A stretch of 64,000 nt of DNA, from positions 248,001 to 312,000 of the forward strand of contig JADJYW010000029.1 of NCBI GenBank assembly GCA_016719605.1. Direction: 5' to 3'. Origin of the DNA: Lewinellaceae bacterium. Lineage in GTDB: Bacteria > Bacteroidota > Bacteroidia > Chitinophagales > Saprospiraceae. Of this stretch, positions 45,007 to 52,653 are shown in pieces. The notes below the pieces were generated by a model, which was given only the letters and a program-made list of their open reading frames with translations, had not been told where the DNA came from and searched no databases. How positions within the stretch are numbered: the first letter of the stretch is position 1; every line of letters begins with the position of its first letter. Both the position numbers and the translations under genes were made by a program.

Positions 45007-46107
45007 ATGACTTCTATCCTGCAAAAATACGCCGCGCTGCTTACCCACTACTGCCTGCGCGTGCAGCCGGGCGACAAGGTTTTTATCAGCACGACCACCC
45101 TGGCCGAGCCGCTCCTGCGGGAGGTCTATCGCGAGGCGCTGGCCGCCGGGGCCGCACTGGTCGAATGCGATCTGGCATTCCGCGAGCGCGAGCGCATCCT
45201 GCTGGAGCACGGCTCCAACGACGCCCTGCGCACGCCGCCGACACTGACAAAACTAGGCATGGAAACATTCGATTGCTACCTCAACATCCGGGCCCCGTTC
45301 AACCTGCGCGAAATGCAAAACGCCCCCGCCGACCGCACCGCCATCCGCCAGGAAACACTCAAGCCGATCAACAAAGCCTACTTCGAGCGCATCGCCGACA
45401 AAAGCCTGCGCCGCAACTTGTGCCAGTACCCCACCGATGCGTCCGCGCAGGAAGCGGGCATGAGCCTGAGCGAGTACGAGCAGTTTGTGTTCGGCGCTTG
45501 CAAACTTTTTGAAGACGATCCCATGCAGGCCTGGCTTCAGGTGCGTGCCGTCCAACAGCGTATCGTGGACCACCTGAACGGCTGCTCCGCCATGCGGTAT
45601 GTCACCGAAGGCACCGATATTTCCTTTTCCACCAACGGCCGCACCTGGATCAATTCCGACGGCCAAAACAACATGCCTTCCGGCGAAGTATTCACCAGCC
45701 CGGTGGAGGACAGCGCAAACGGAACCGTCCGGTTCTCGTATCCGGGCATTTACCAGGGCCACGAGGTGGAAGAGGTTATGCTCTGGGTGAAAGACGGGTT
45801 TATCGAAAAATGGGAGGCCCGACGAGGACAGGATTTTCTCGACCGACTTTTCCAGACGCCCGGCACGCGCCGTTTCGGCGAAGCCGCCATCGGAACCAAC
45901 TACGGCATCACGCAAATGACCAAAAATATCCTCTTCGACGAAAAAATCGGAGGCACCATGCACATGGCTATCGGCCAAAGCTACCTGCAGTGCGGCGGCA
46001 AAAATGAATCCACCGTGCACTGGGACATGATCACCGATATGACCCAAGGGGGAGAAGTATGGGCCGATGGGGAGTTGATCTACAAAGACGGGAAGTTTTT
46101 GATTTGA
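45007..46107 (+). CDS. M29-family aminopeptidase
   Basis: A protein of 366 residues similar to aminopeptidase T/AmpS, a co-catalytic dimetal enzyme of the cytoplasm. Conserved family features include LRVQPGDKVFISTTTLAEPL near the N-terminus, TDISFSTNGRTWINSDGQNN, MPSGEVFTSPVEDSANG, the metal-ligand region around FGEAAIGTN with YGIT, and FDEKIGGTMHMAIGQSY leading to STVHWDMITDM, which carries the ligand histidines and aspartate. Length is slightly under the 400-410 of thermophilic members. It stands alone, followed by a converging LOG gene across a palindromic repeat. Confidence 0.9.
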   Translation: MTSILQKYAALLTHYCLRVQPGDKVFISTTTLAEPLLREVYREALAAGAALVECDLAFRERERILLEHGSNDALRTPPTLTKLGMETFDCYLNIRAPFNLREMQNAPADRTAIRQETLKPINKAYFERIADKSLRRNLCQYPTDASAQEAGMSLSEYEQFVFGACKLFEDDPMQAWLQVRAVQQRIVDHLNGCSAMRYVTEGTDISFSTNGRTWINSDGQNNMPSGEVFTSPVEDSANGTVRFSYPGIYQGHEVEEVMLWVKDGFIEKWEARRGQDFLDRLFQTPGTRRFGEAAIGTNYGITQMTKNILFDEKIGGTMHMAIGQSYLQCGGKNESTVHWDMITDMTQGGEVWADGELIYKDGKFLI

Positions 46108-46112
46108 TTTTT

Positions 46113-46215
46113 TTACCGCAGAGACGCAGAGACGCGGAGGGGGGGGGTACCGCAGAGACGCGGAGTTTTTTAATAACTTGACTATCAAAACCTCCGCGCC
46201 TCTGCGTCTCTGCGG
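46113..46215. repeat. Inverted CGCAGAGACG repeat between convergent genes
   Basis: ACCGCAGAGACGCAGAGACG, then CGGAG, a G9 tract and a second partial copy, is mirrored 50 bases later by CTCCGCGCCTCTGCGTCTCT followed by GCGGT. The arms could form a ~25-bp hairpin acting as a bidirectional terminator for the M29 and LOG genes. Repeats with this core are scattered in many environmental bacterial genomes, so it is likely a dispersed repeat rather than specific to this locus. Confidence 0.8.
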
Positions 46216-46223
46216 TGCATTGA

Positions 46224-46964
46224 TCACCGTTTTTCAAACAACCACCAGGACGGTTTGCGCCGCACAATGCGGTAGTTTTCAAACAGGTACTTACGGATGT
46301 GCGTAACGGCCTCCTCGGGGTCGTCGGTGAACAGCAGCAAGTCGAGGTCTTCCGGGGAAATGGTACCTTCCTTGACCATGATGTCCAGAAACTCGCGCAG
46401 CTCCCGGTAAAACTCCGTACCCATGACCACTATGGGAAAATCACCGATTTTGCGGGTCTGGATCAGGGTCAGGGTTTCAAAAAATTCATCCATCGTACCG
46501 AAGCCGCCGGGCAAGATGACGAAGGCGTAGGAGTACTTGACCAGCAGAACCTTGCGGATAAAAAAATAACGGAAGAGGACAAATTTGTCCAGGTACGGGT
46601 TTTCTGTTTGCTCGTGCGGCAGGATGATGTTGCACCCGATCGAGTGCCCACCGGCCTCGCGGGCGCCGCGGTTAGCGGCCTCCATGATGCCCGGCCCGCC
46701 GCCGGTCATGATCGCCAAACCCAGGTCGCTGGAAATATGGGCGCTCACCTGTCGGGCCAGTTCGTAGTAGCGGTGCCCTTCTTTGAACCGCGCAGAACCG
46801 AAAACCGTGATTGCCGGCCCTACAAAATGCAGGGCGCGAATGCCTTTTACAAATTCCCAAAAAACCCGAAAAATAAACCCGAGTTCGTAGGTGCGGCTCT
46901 TCGGACCTTCGAGCCATACCGATTCGTTTCGATTGATGAGGGGGCGACGACGCGATGTAGCCAT
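46224..46964 (-). CDS. LOG-family Rossmann-fold protein (TIGR00730)
   Basis: A protein of 246 residues. The phosphoribohydrolase signature is complete: MTGGGPGIMEAANRGAREAG, then the PGGxGTxxE motif as LPGGFGTMDEFFETLTLIQT. The family cleaves nucleoside 5'-monophosphates, including cytokinin ribotides in plants, or AMP in bacteria, and was long misnamed lysine decarboxylase. It is a longer type II form with an N-terminal extension (FIFRVFWEFVKGIRALHFVG). It lies 59 bases after ileS on the same strand and may be read from the same transcript. Confidence 0.92.
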   Translation of the reverse strand: MATSRRRPLINRNESVWLEGPKSRTYELGFIFRVFWEFVKGIRALHFVGPAITVFGSARFKEGHRYYELARQVSAHISSDLGLAIMTGGGPGIMEAANRGAREAGGHSIGCNIILPHEQTENPYLDKFVLFRYFFIRKVLLVKYSYAFVILPGGFGTMDEFFETLTLIQTRKIGDFPIVVMGTEFYRELREFLDIMVKEGTISPEDLDLLLFTDDPEEAVTHIRKYLFENYRIVRRKPSWWLFEKR

Positions 46965-47023
46965 TTCGTATTTTTGTTGTTTGAGCCAATTTCAAAATAA
47001 AGCGGTCAACAGGCAGAATCGGG

Positions 47024-50000
47024 TTAGTTGACCTCCACATGGATTCCTACCAGCACCTCGTCTTCCAGTTCCACTTTTTCGCCGCCGTCCAGGGTGTCGG
47101 CCAAAACCAGATCCGTAGCCAGCACCTCGGACTTGATGTAGTCGTGGAATTTTTCGACCGCATCCAACAAGGCAGGGTGACGCTCCAGCGTGACGATGAC
47201 GCGGTCGGTCACGTTGAAATTTTTGTCCTTGCGGATGTTCTGGATGCGGTTGACGAGGTCGCGCGCGGTGCCTTCGGCGAGCAGTTCGGGTGTCAACGTC
47301 ACGTCCAGCGCCACCGTCAGTTCGCCAGCCGTAGCCGTTTTCCAGCCGGGCAAATCTTCTGTGCTCACGATCATGTCGTCCGGCGTGAGCGTGTAGGTAT
47401 TGCCGTTGAGGACGACTTCCAGTACGCCGGATTTTTCCAATGCACTGATTTCTTCGTTGGAGAAATTGGCGATCAGTGTTGCCGCATCTTTCATGTCCTT
47501 GCCGAGTTTGCCGCCGAGCGTTTTGAAATTTGCCTTGGCGCCTTTTTTCAGCAGGCCCGACGCATCGGTGATGTACTCGATTTGCTTCACGTTGATTTCC
47601 GACAGGATCAGGTCTTTCACGCCGTCCACTTCGGCGATGAACGCCTCGTCGAGCACCGGCAGCAGGATTTTTTGCAGGGGCAGGCGTACGCGCAGTTTTT
47701 CCTTTTTGCGGATACTCAGCGCCAGCGAGCAAATGCGCTGGGCGTAGTCCATGCGTTTTTCCAGCGCCGCATCCACCTTGGCGGAATCGGGGAGGGTCAG
47801 GTCGGTGAGGTGTACGGAGTCGTGGCGCAGCGGGGTGTTGTGGGCTTTGGCCGCGTCTTTTATCGGTGCAGTCAGGTTGCGGTACAGCCAATCGGCGAAG
47901 TGCGGCGCGACGGAAGCCATGAGTTGACCGGTCACCAGGAGACACTCGAATAAGGTCTGGTACGCGGCTAATTTGTCTTCCCCCATTTCGCCTTTCCAGA
48001 AACGCCGGCGCGAGAGGCGGACGAACCAGTTGGACAGGTGTTCGTCCACAAAATCCTCGATGGCGCGGCAGGCGCGGGTCACGTCGTAGTCGTCCATGGC
48101 CGCGTGGTAATCGGCCACGAGCGAGTACAGTTTGGAGATGACCCAGCGGTCGAGCTCGGTGCGCTGGTGATAGGGCAGCACGTTTTGCTCATCCATTTTG
48201 AAGCCGTCGAGGTTGGCGTACAGGGCAAAGAAGTTGTAGGTGTTGTACAGGGTGCCGAACAGTTTGTTGCGCACCTCGGTGATGCCTTCTTCGTTGAATT
48301 TCAGGTTGTCCCACGGGTTGGCGTTGGCCATCATGTACCAGCGGGTAGCATCGGCGCCGTACTCTTCGATGGTCACGAAAGGGTCCACGACATTGCCCTT
48401 GGACTTGGACATTTTGTTGCCTTCTTTGTCCAGTACGAGGCCGTTGGAGACCACGTTTTTGAAGGCCACCGAGTCGAATACCATCGTAGCGATGGCGTGC
48501 AGAGTGTAAAACCAGCCGCGGGTTTGGTCCACGCCTTCGGCGATGAAGTCGGCCGGAAAGTTGTTTTTGAAAATTTCCTGATTTTCAAACGGGTAGTGCC
48601 ACTGCGCGTACGGCATGGAGCCGGAGTCAAACCAGACGTCAATCAAATCCAGTTCGCGGCGCATGGGTTTGCCGGAGGGAGAGACGAGGATGATATCGTC
48701 AATGTAGGGGCGGTGGAGATCAGCCTCACCCCCCGGCCCCCTCTCCAAAGGAGAGGGGGAGACGAAGAGTGAATCAGCCCTACTCTCCCCCTCTCCTTTG
48801 GAGAGGGGGCCGGGGGGTGAGGCAAGGACGCGGCGCAAATCGGTCAAAACATCATTTAACGCGTTCATTACTTGCTGATTCGCAAACCGAATTACCCGGA
48901 ATCCGGCGCTATTCAGATATGCTGTCCTCGCTTCATCAAATTCTTTTTGTTCGTCTCTATTGTGGTACTCGCCGTCCACTTCAACAACTAATTTTGCAGA
49001 AATGCATGCAAAGTCAGCGATAAAAGAACCAATCTGGTGTTGTCTGCGGAACTTGAAGCCATCCAGTTTTCGATTGCGAAGTGCTTGCCAAAGCACCTCT
49101 TCGGCTTCGGTCGGCGATTTTCGATTATCTCTGCCGTGTGTTTTTAAAATATGCCAGATTGTTTTATCGCCGGTAAATACGAATTGGGAAAGTGCATCTG
49201 CATGATCATCATCCGATGAAACCCGAGTTTTGTACGGATTCTCCTGCATCAACCCTGCCGCCACTGCCTTCTCCACCTCTGCCCGCAACTGCTCCACCGA
49301 CCCGATGCACAACTCCTCTTCCGCATCCTCGGTGCGCCAGATGGGCAGCGGTACGCCCCAATACCGCGAGCGACTGAGGTTCCAGTCTTGCAGGTTTTCG
49401 AGCCATTGGCCGAAACGCCCGGTACCGGTGCTGGCGGGTTTCCAGTTGATGGTCTTGTTCAGTTCTGCCATGCGCTCTTTGGCCGCCGAGGCGCGTACAA
49501 ACCAGGAATCGAGCGGGTAGTACAGCACAGGCTTGTCGGTGCGCCAGCAGTGGGGATAGGTGTGTTTGTATTTTTCGATTTTGAACGCCTTGTTATCCTC
49601 CTTCAGGCGCAGCGCGATGAGCAGGTCGGTGGGTTTGAAATCCTTGTCTTTTTGCACCTCGGCGGGGTAGTACTCGGACTTGACGAAGCGGCCGCCGAAT
49701 TCCGGCACCTCGTCCACAAACTTGCCCTGCCGGTCCACGAGCGGAAAGGGTAGATCGGGCGCTTTTGGATTGGACAAGCCGATGAACGGCACGCCCGCAG
49801 CCTTGCTGGCCCGGAAGTCGTCGGCGCCAAAGTAGGGCGCCGTGTGCACCACGCCGGTACCATCCTCGGTGGTTACCCAGTCGCCGGGAATGACGCGGAA
49901 GGCATTGGCTTCCAGTTCGGGTGTGCTCGCGGCGGGTGTGGGCAGGAGTTGTTCGTACCGGATACCGACGAGGGCGCTGCCTGTGCGGTACGGCAGTTTT

Positions 50001-50917
50001 TTGTCGCCGACCTTGAAACCGTCAAGCGGCTGCCCTTCATCTTCGGGATTAAAATAGGCTGCCATGCGCGACTTGGCCAGCACCACGCTCACCGGTTGGC
50101 CGGTGTAGGGGCTGACGGTTTGCACCTTGTGGTACTCAATGTTTGGCCCGACGGTGAGGGCTACATTGCTGGGGAGTGTCCAGGGTGTGGTTGTCCAGGC
50201 GAGGATGCGCACGTCTTCGTCCTTGGCGTCGAACAGGTGCTCGGAAGCGGAATTCCGGACGACTTTGAACATGGCAACTGCCGAGAAGTCGGTGACCTCC
50301 TTGTAGGTGCCGGGCATGTTCAGTTCGTGGCTCGACAGGCCCGTACCCGCCGCCGGACTGAACGGCTGGATGGTGAAACCCTTGTACAGGTACGACTCGC
50401 CGGAGGGCGTTTTTTTATTGTACAATTGCTGGAGCAGCCACCAGACGGACTCGATGTAGTCGTTTTCAAAGGTGATGTACGGGTTGTCCAGATCCACCCA
50501 GTAGCCCATGCGGCGGGTCACGTCGTCCCAGAGGTCTTTGTAGCGCATGACCGTGGTGCGGCAGGCCTGGTTGTAGGCGTCCACGGAGATTTTTTTACCG
50601 ATATCCTCTTTGGTGATTCCAAGTTCTTTTTCCACCTGAAGTTCGATGGGCAGGCCGTGGGTATCCCAGCCGCCCTTGCGCTCCACGCGGTAGCCCTGGA
50701 GGGTACGGTACCGGCAGAAGAGGTCCTTTACCGTGCGGGCCATGACGTGGTGGATGCCGGGTTTGCCGTTGGCAGAGGGCGGACCTTCGTAAAACACGAA
50801 AGAGCGGTCGACCGGTCGCTGGCTGATGGACTTTTCAAAAATCTTTTCGTCCTCCCAGAACTGGCGGATTTCGGCGTCTATGGAGGGGAGGTGGAGGTGT
50901 TTGAATTCGCGGTACAT
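47024..50917 (-). CDS. ileS: Isoleucyl-tRNA synthetase with in-frame DUF559 endonuclease insertion
   Basis: A class I synthetase charging tRNA-Ile, 1297 residues against about 1130 in relatives. Landmarks: HIGH-type motif in NGKPGIHHVMAR (~51-62), WDTHGLP, the editing-domain threonine-rich WTTTPWTLPSN (~241-251), GTGVVHTAPYFG, KMSKS at 835-839, and the anticodon-binding domain after ~950. Between RYWGVPLPIW...CIGSVEQL (~519-545) and DLHRPYIDDI (733-742), where homologues have a short linker, lie a DUF559 nuclease domain (~587-697) and a palindrome-derived stretch (~698-732). The frame is continuous across both junctions and all core motifs are intact, so the protein is probably made and functional. 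The 5' end overlaps the mrr-like gene by 40 bases. Confidence 0.93.
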   Translation of the reverse strand: MYREFKHLHLPSIDAEIRQFWEDEKIFEKSISQRPVDRSFVFYEGPPSANGKPGIHHVMARTVKDLFCRYRTLQGYRVERKGGWDTHGLPIELQVEKELGITKEDIGKKISVDAYNQACRTTVMRYKDLWDDVTRRMGYWVDLDNPYITFENDYIESVWWLLQQLYNKKTPSGESYLYKGFTIQPFSPAAGTGLSSHELNMPGTYKEVTDFSAVAMFKVVRNSASEHLFDAKDEDVRILAWTTTPWTLPSNVALTVGPNIEYHKVQTVSPYTGQPVSVVLAKSRMAAYFNPEDEGQPLDGFKVGDKKLPYRTGSALVGIRYEQLLPTPAASTPELEANAFRVIPGDWVTTEDGTGVVHTAPYFGADDFRASKAAGVPFIGLSNPKAPDLPFPLVDRQGKFVDEVPEFGGRFVKSEYYPAEVQKDKDFKPTDLLIALRLKEDNKAFKIEKYKHTYPHCWRTDKPVLYYPLDSWFVRASAAKERMAELNKTINWKPASTGTGRFGQWLENLQDWNLSRSRYWGVPLPIWRTEDAEEELCIGSVEQLRAEVEKAVAAGLMQENPYKTRVSSDDDHADALSQFVFTGDKTIWHILKTHGRDNRKSPTEAEEVLWQALRNRKLDGFKFRRQHQIGSFIADFACISAKLVVEVDGEYHNRDEQKEFDEARTAYLNSAGFRVIRFANQQVMNALNDVLTDLRRVLASPPGPLSKGEGESRADSLFVSPSPLERGPGGEADLHRPYIDDIILVSPSGKPMRRELDLIDVWFDSGSMPYAQWHYPFENQEIFKNNFPADFIAEGVDQTRGWFYTLHAIATMVFDSVAFKNVVSNGLVLDKEGNKMSKSKGNVVDPFVTIEEYGADATRWYMMANANPWDNLKFNEEGITEVRNKLFGTLYNTYNFFALYANLDGFKMDEQNVLPYHQRTELDRWVISKLYSLVADYHAAMDDYDVTRACRAIEDFVDEHLSNWFVRLSRRRFWKGEMGEDKLAAYQTLFECLLVTGQLMASVAPHFADWLYRNLTAPIKDAAKAHNTPLRHDSVHLTDLTLPDSAKVDAALEKRMDYAQRICSLALSIRKKEKLRVRLPLQKILLPVLDEAFIAEVDGVKDLILSEINVKQIEYITDASGLLKKGAKANFKTLGGKLGKDMKDAATLIANFSNEEISALEKSGVLEVVLNGNTYTLTPDDMIVSTEDLPGWKTATAGELTVALDVTLTPELLAEGTARDLVNRIQNIRKDKNFNVTDRVIVTLERHPALLDAVEKFHDYIKSEVLATDLVLADTLDGGEKVELEDEVLVGIHVEVN
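48722..49230 (-). mobile_element. In-frame DUF559 endonuclease plus palindrome inserted in ileS
   Basis: This block has no counterpart in ordinary IleRS. It encodes HILKTHGRDNRKSPTEAEEV, LWQALRNRKLDGFKFRRQHQ, then IADFACISAKLVVEVDGEYH and AGFRVIRFANQQVMNALNDV. These are the conserved blocks of DUF559, a Vsr/PD-(D/E)xK-like endonuclease domain (putative acidic residues D635, E646, D648 and H652 of the fusion). The element ends with the perfect palindrome at 48723-48823, translated as ASPPGPLSKGEGE... and SPSPLERGPGGEA. The left boundary is placed between ileS residues ~563 and 587. No intein splice motifs are present. The insertion boundaries are estimates to within about 60 bases. Confidence 0.8.
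48723..48823. repeat. Perfect 40-bp inverted repeat in ileS
   Basis: Positions 48723-48762 and 48784-48823 are exact reverse complements of each other, separated by 21 bases. Each arm contains its own palindrome (CCCCCTCTCC-AAA-GGAGAGGGGG), so the RNA could fold as one long hairpin or two short ones. It is translated in frame within ileS. Confidence 0.97.
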
Positions 50918-51788
50918 GTGGTTCGATTGATTCGATTAGTTCGATTGTTCCGATTGGTTCGATTGGTTTGCGGAATCAGGCCTAATTCAACCTTTTCAAA
51001 CATTTCGACAAGCCTGATGCCATCAATCAGTTCAATTTTAGGCGCTCCATCTCGAGTCGCTTCCTTGATTGCTTCCTGAGAAAAAGTACCCGTGGTCATA
51101 ATAATGCCCTTCTCGGCACGTCCAATCATGGCATTTCGAAAATCTCCGACTTCTGACCGAGACACCGAGCCTTTGTACCGTTTGCATTGAAACAGCACCT
51201 TGAAGGATACGAACGGGTTGATTTCCAAAGTCCCGTAACCATCAATGCCTCCGTCGTGAGACTTCCCGGTGACTGCAACGTTTTCGAAACCATGCTCCCG
51301 CAACAACTCCTTGCATACTTTTTCAAAGCCCGACGGGCTTAGACGTCGAAGTACCTCAAGTAAATTGGTTGAAAACTCGCGCTCAAAGGCTTCCGGTGTT
51401 ACCTCTTCCTGTTCTTTGGATAATTCTTCAACAGATTCGCCTTTTCGGTTGGCTTGGAAAATGGCTACCCATTTCAAAAATATCTTGTGGGCTTCGTCCT
51501 CGGTCAAATTTGTGCTCTTGCCCTTTTCCGTTAATTTCCAAGTGCCACGTTTCGACGAGTCCAGATACCCATCCCAAACCAGATACTGCCTGGCCCACTG
51601 AACTTGGTTGTGAAATCTATTGCCTCCCGACTTAAGGTTTCATCCAGAGTGCTGTCCGGGATTTGCAGTTTTTCCGCAATTCGCTGCGAGACTTCATTAG
51701 GCTTGCCGGAATCTCCGAGGTCACGGAGCGCATCTAAAACAGGTCCCATCCATTTGACAAATTCTGTCCGTCTGATCTTCTTTGACAT
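50878..51788 (-). CDS. mrr: Mrr-type restriction endonuclease (apparent frameshift)
   Basis: When repaired, 303 residues. The N-terminal winged-helix Mrr_N domain (KWMGPVLDALRDLGDSGKPN, VSQRIAEKLQIPDSTLDETL) continues in another frame as GGNRFHNQVQWARQYLVWDG, YLDSSKRGTWKLTEKG. The catalytic domain has HGFENVAVTGKSHDGGIDGY and VLFQCKRYKG, the D...QxK core of Mrr nucleases, which cut methylated DNA. One base is missing near 51632. The last ~30 residues (QTNRTNRNNRTNRINR...) are translation of an octamer-like ATCGAACC tandem repeat that runs into the first codons of ileS. The true C-terminus was probably displaced. No modification or specificity subunit is adjacent, as expected for a type IV enzyme. 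Confidence 0.85.
50918..50975. repeat. TTCGATTG-type tandem repeat at mrr/ileS junction
   Basis: Six or seven imperfect copies of an 8-9-base unit (GGTTCGATT, AGTTCGATT, TGTTCCGATT) directly upstream of the ileS ATG. It is simultaneously the 3' coding end of the mrr frame and the ileS leader. Confidence 0.8.
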
Positions 51789-51836
51789 GACTTACCAGTA
51801 TTGAGTTCTTAAGGGTCGCAAAGATATAAAACTGAA

Positions 51837-51879
51837 AGACCCCGCTCGGTTGCACACCGGGCGGGGTCTTGTGTTTTTT
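51837..51879. terminator. Bidirectional terminator between rfbC and mrr
   Basis: AGACCCCGC pairs with GCGGGGTCT (9 bp, extended by CGG/CCG) around a short loop. It is followed on the plus strand by TTGTGTTTTTT and on the minus strand by TTCAGTTTTA. It lies downstream of rfbC in the minus direction. Confidence 0.85.
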
Positions 51880-52008
51880 CCAAACAGCCAACCGCGTCAG
51901 GTGCGCACACCGGGACGAATAATAATGCTGCTGGAAATTATAGTCTGGATCATGATGCGGCAAAGATAAAAACTCACATGAAGTTTCCAGCGGTTTGATT
52001 TTTTTCCT

Positions 52009-52551
52009 TCACCGCCGGTGCTTCCCCAAAAACGGCAACGCCACATCTTTCTCCGACACAACCACCCTCCCAAGATCAAACGCCCAATCAATAGCCAGCG
52101 ACGGATCATCGTACCGAAGGCCGCCCTCGTGGGCTTTGGAATAATAATTATCGCACTGGTACAGGAACTCAGCCGTCTCGCTGAGCACCACATAGCCGTG
52201 GGCAAATCCGCGCGGTACAAACATCTGGCGTTTGTTCTCCGCGCTCAGCCGAACGCCAAACCATTGGCCGTAGGTGGAAGAACCTTCGCGGAGGTCTACT
52301 GCCACGTCCAGTACCTCGCCTTCCACTACGCGCACGAGTTTGGCCTGGGCCATTTCACCCACCTGGTAGTGCAGCCCGCGCAGGATGCCCCGGGTACTGC
52401 GCGCTTGATTCATCTGGACAAAATCGGCGGCAATACCCACTTCCGCCCACACGCGGCGGTTGTAACTTTCAAAAAAATAACCGCGCTCATCATGAAACAC
52501 GGACGGTTCAAAAATTAAAAGCCCGGGAATCGGGGTCTCAAAAAAGGCCAT
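52009..52551 (-). CDS. rfbC: dTDP-4-dehydrorhamnose 3,5-epimerase-like protein
   Basis: A RmlC cupin of 180 residues: start MAFFETPIPGLLIFEPSVFH, then DERGYFFESYNRR, the substrate-binding QMNQARSTRGILRGLHYQ with the catalytic histidine, KLVRVVEGEVLDVAVDLR, and FVPRGFAHGYVVLSETAEFL with the tyrosine partner. It converts dTDP-4-keto-6-deoxyglucose to the L-rhamnose precursor in O-antigen sugar synthesis. rmlA/B/D are not adjacent, so it may serve another dTDP-sugar. The start at 52551 follows the family; a longer upstream frame has no similarity. Confidence 0.92.
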   Translation of the reverse strand: MAFFETPIPGLLIFEPSVFHDERGYFFESYNRRVWAEVGIAADFVQMNQARSTRGILRGLHYQVGEMAQAKLVRVVEGEVLDVAVDLREGSSTYGQWFGVRLSAENKRQMFVPRGFAHGYVVLSETAEFLYQCDNYYSKAHEGGLRYDDPSLAIDWAFDLGRVVVSEKDVALPFLGKHRR

Positions 52552-52587
52552 ATCAATTTTGTTTTGCCGGCAAGGATGCGGCGCGTC

Positions 52588-52631
52588 CAACAAAAAGTCG
52601 CCCTGCAGCACAAGAGCCACAGGACGACTTT
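52588..52631 (-). terminator. Terminator after OmpP1 gene
   Basis: On the minus strand AAAGTCGTCCTG pairs with CAGGGCGACTTT (11 of 12) around a 14-base loop and runs into TTTTTG, 23 bases after the OmpP1 stop codon. Confidence 0.7.
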
Positions 52632-52653
52632 ACATCTCAACGGTGCGACGGGA

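Noticed and set aside
48722..49230. The ileS insertion as an intein.
   Set aside because: No Cys/Ser at the start of the insert and no terminal His-Asn followed by Cys/Ser/Thr; no Hint-fold blocks. The endonuclease is DUF559 rather than LAGLIDADG or HNH as in typical inteins.
50878..52551. A multi-gene defence island around mrr.
   Set aside because: The neighbours are ileS, rfbC and an outer membrane protein; only mrr and the DUF559 domain are nuclease-related, so a defence island is not supported.
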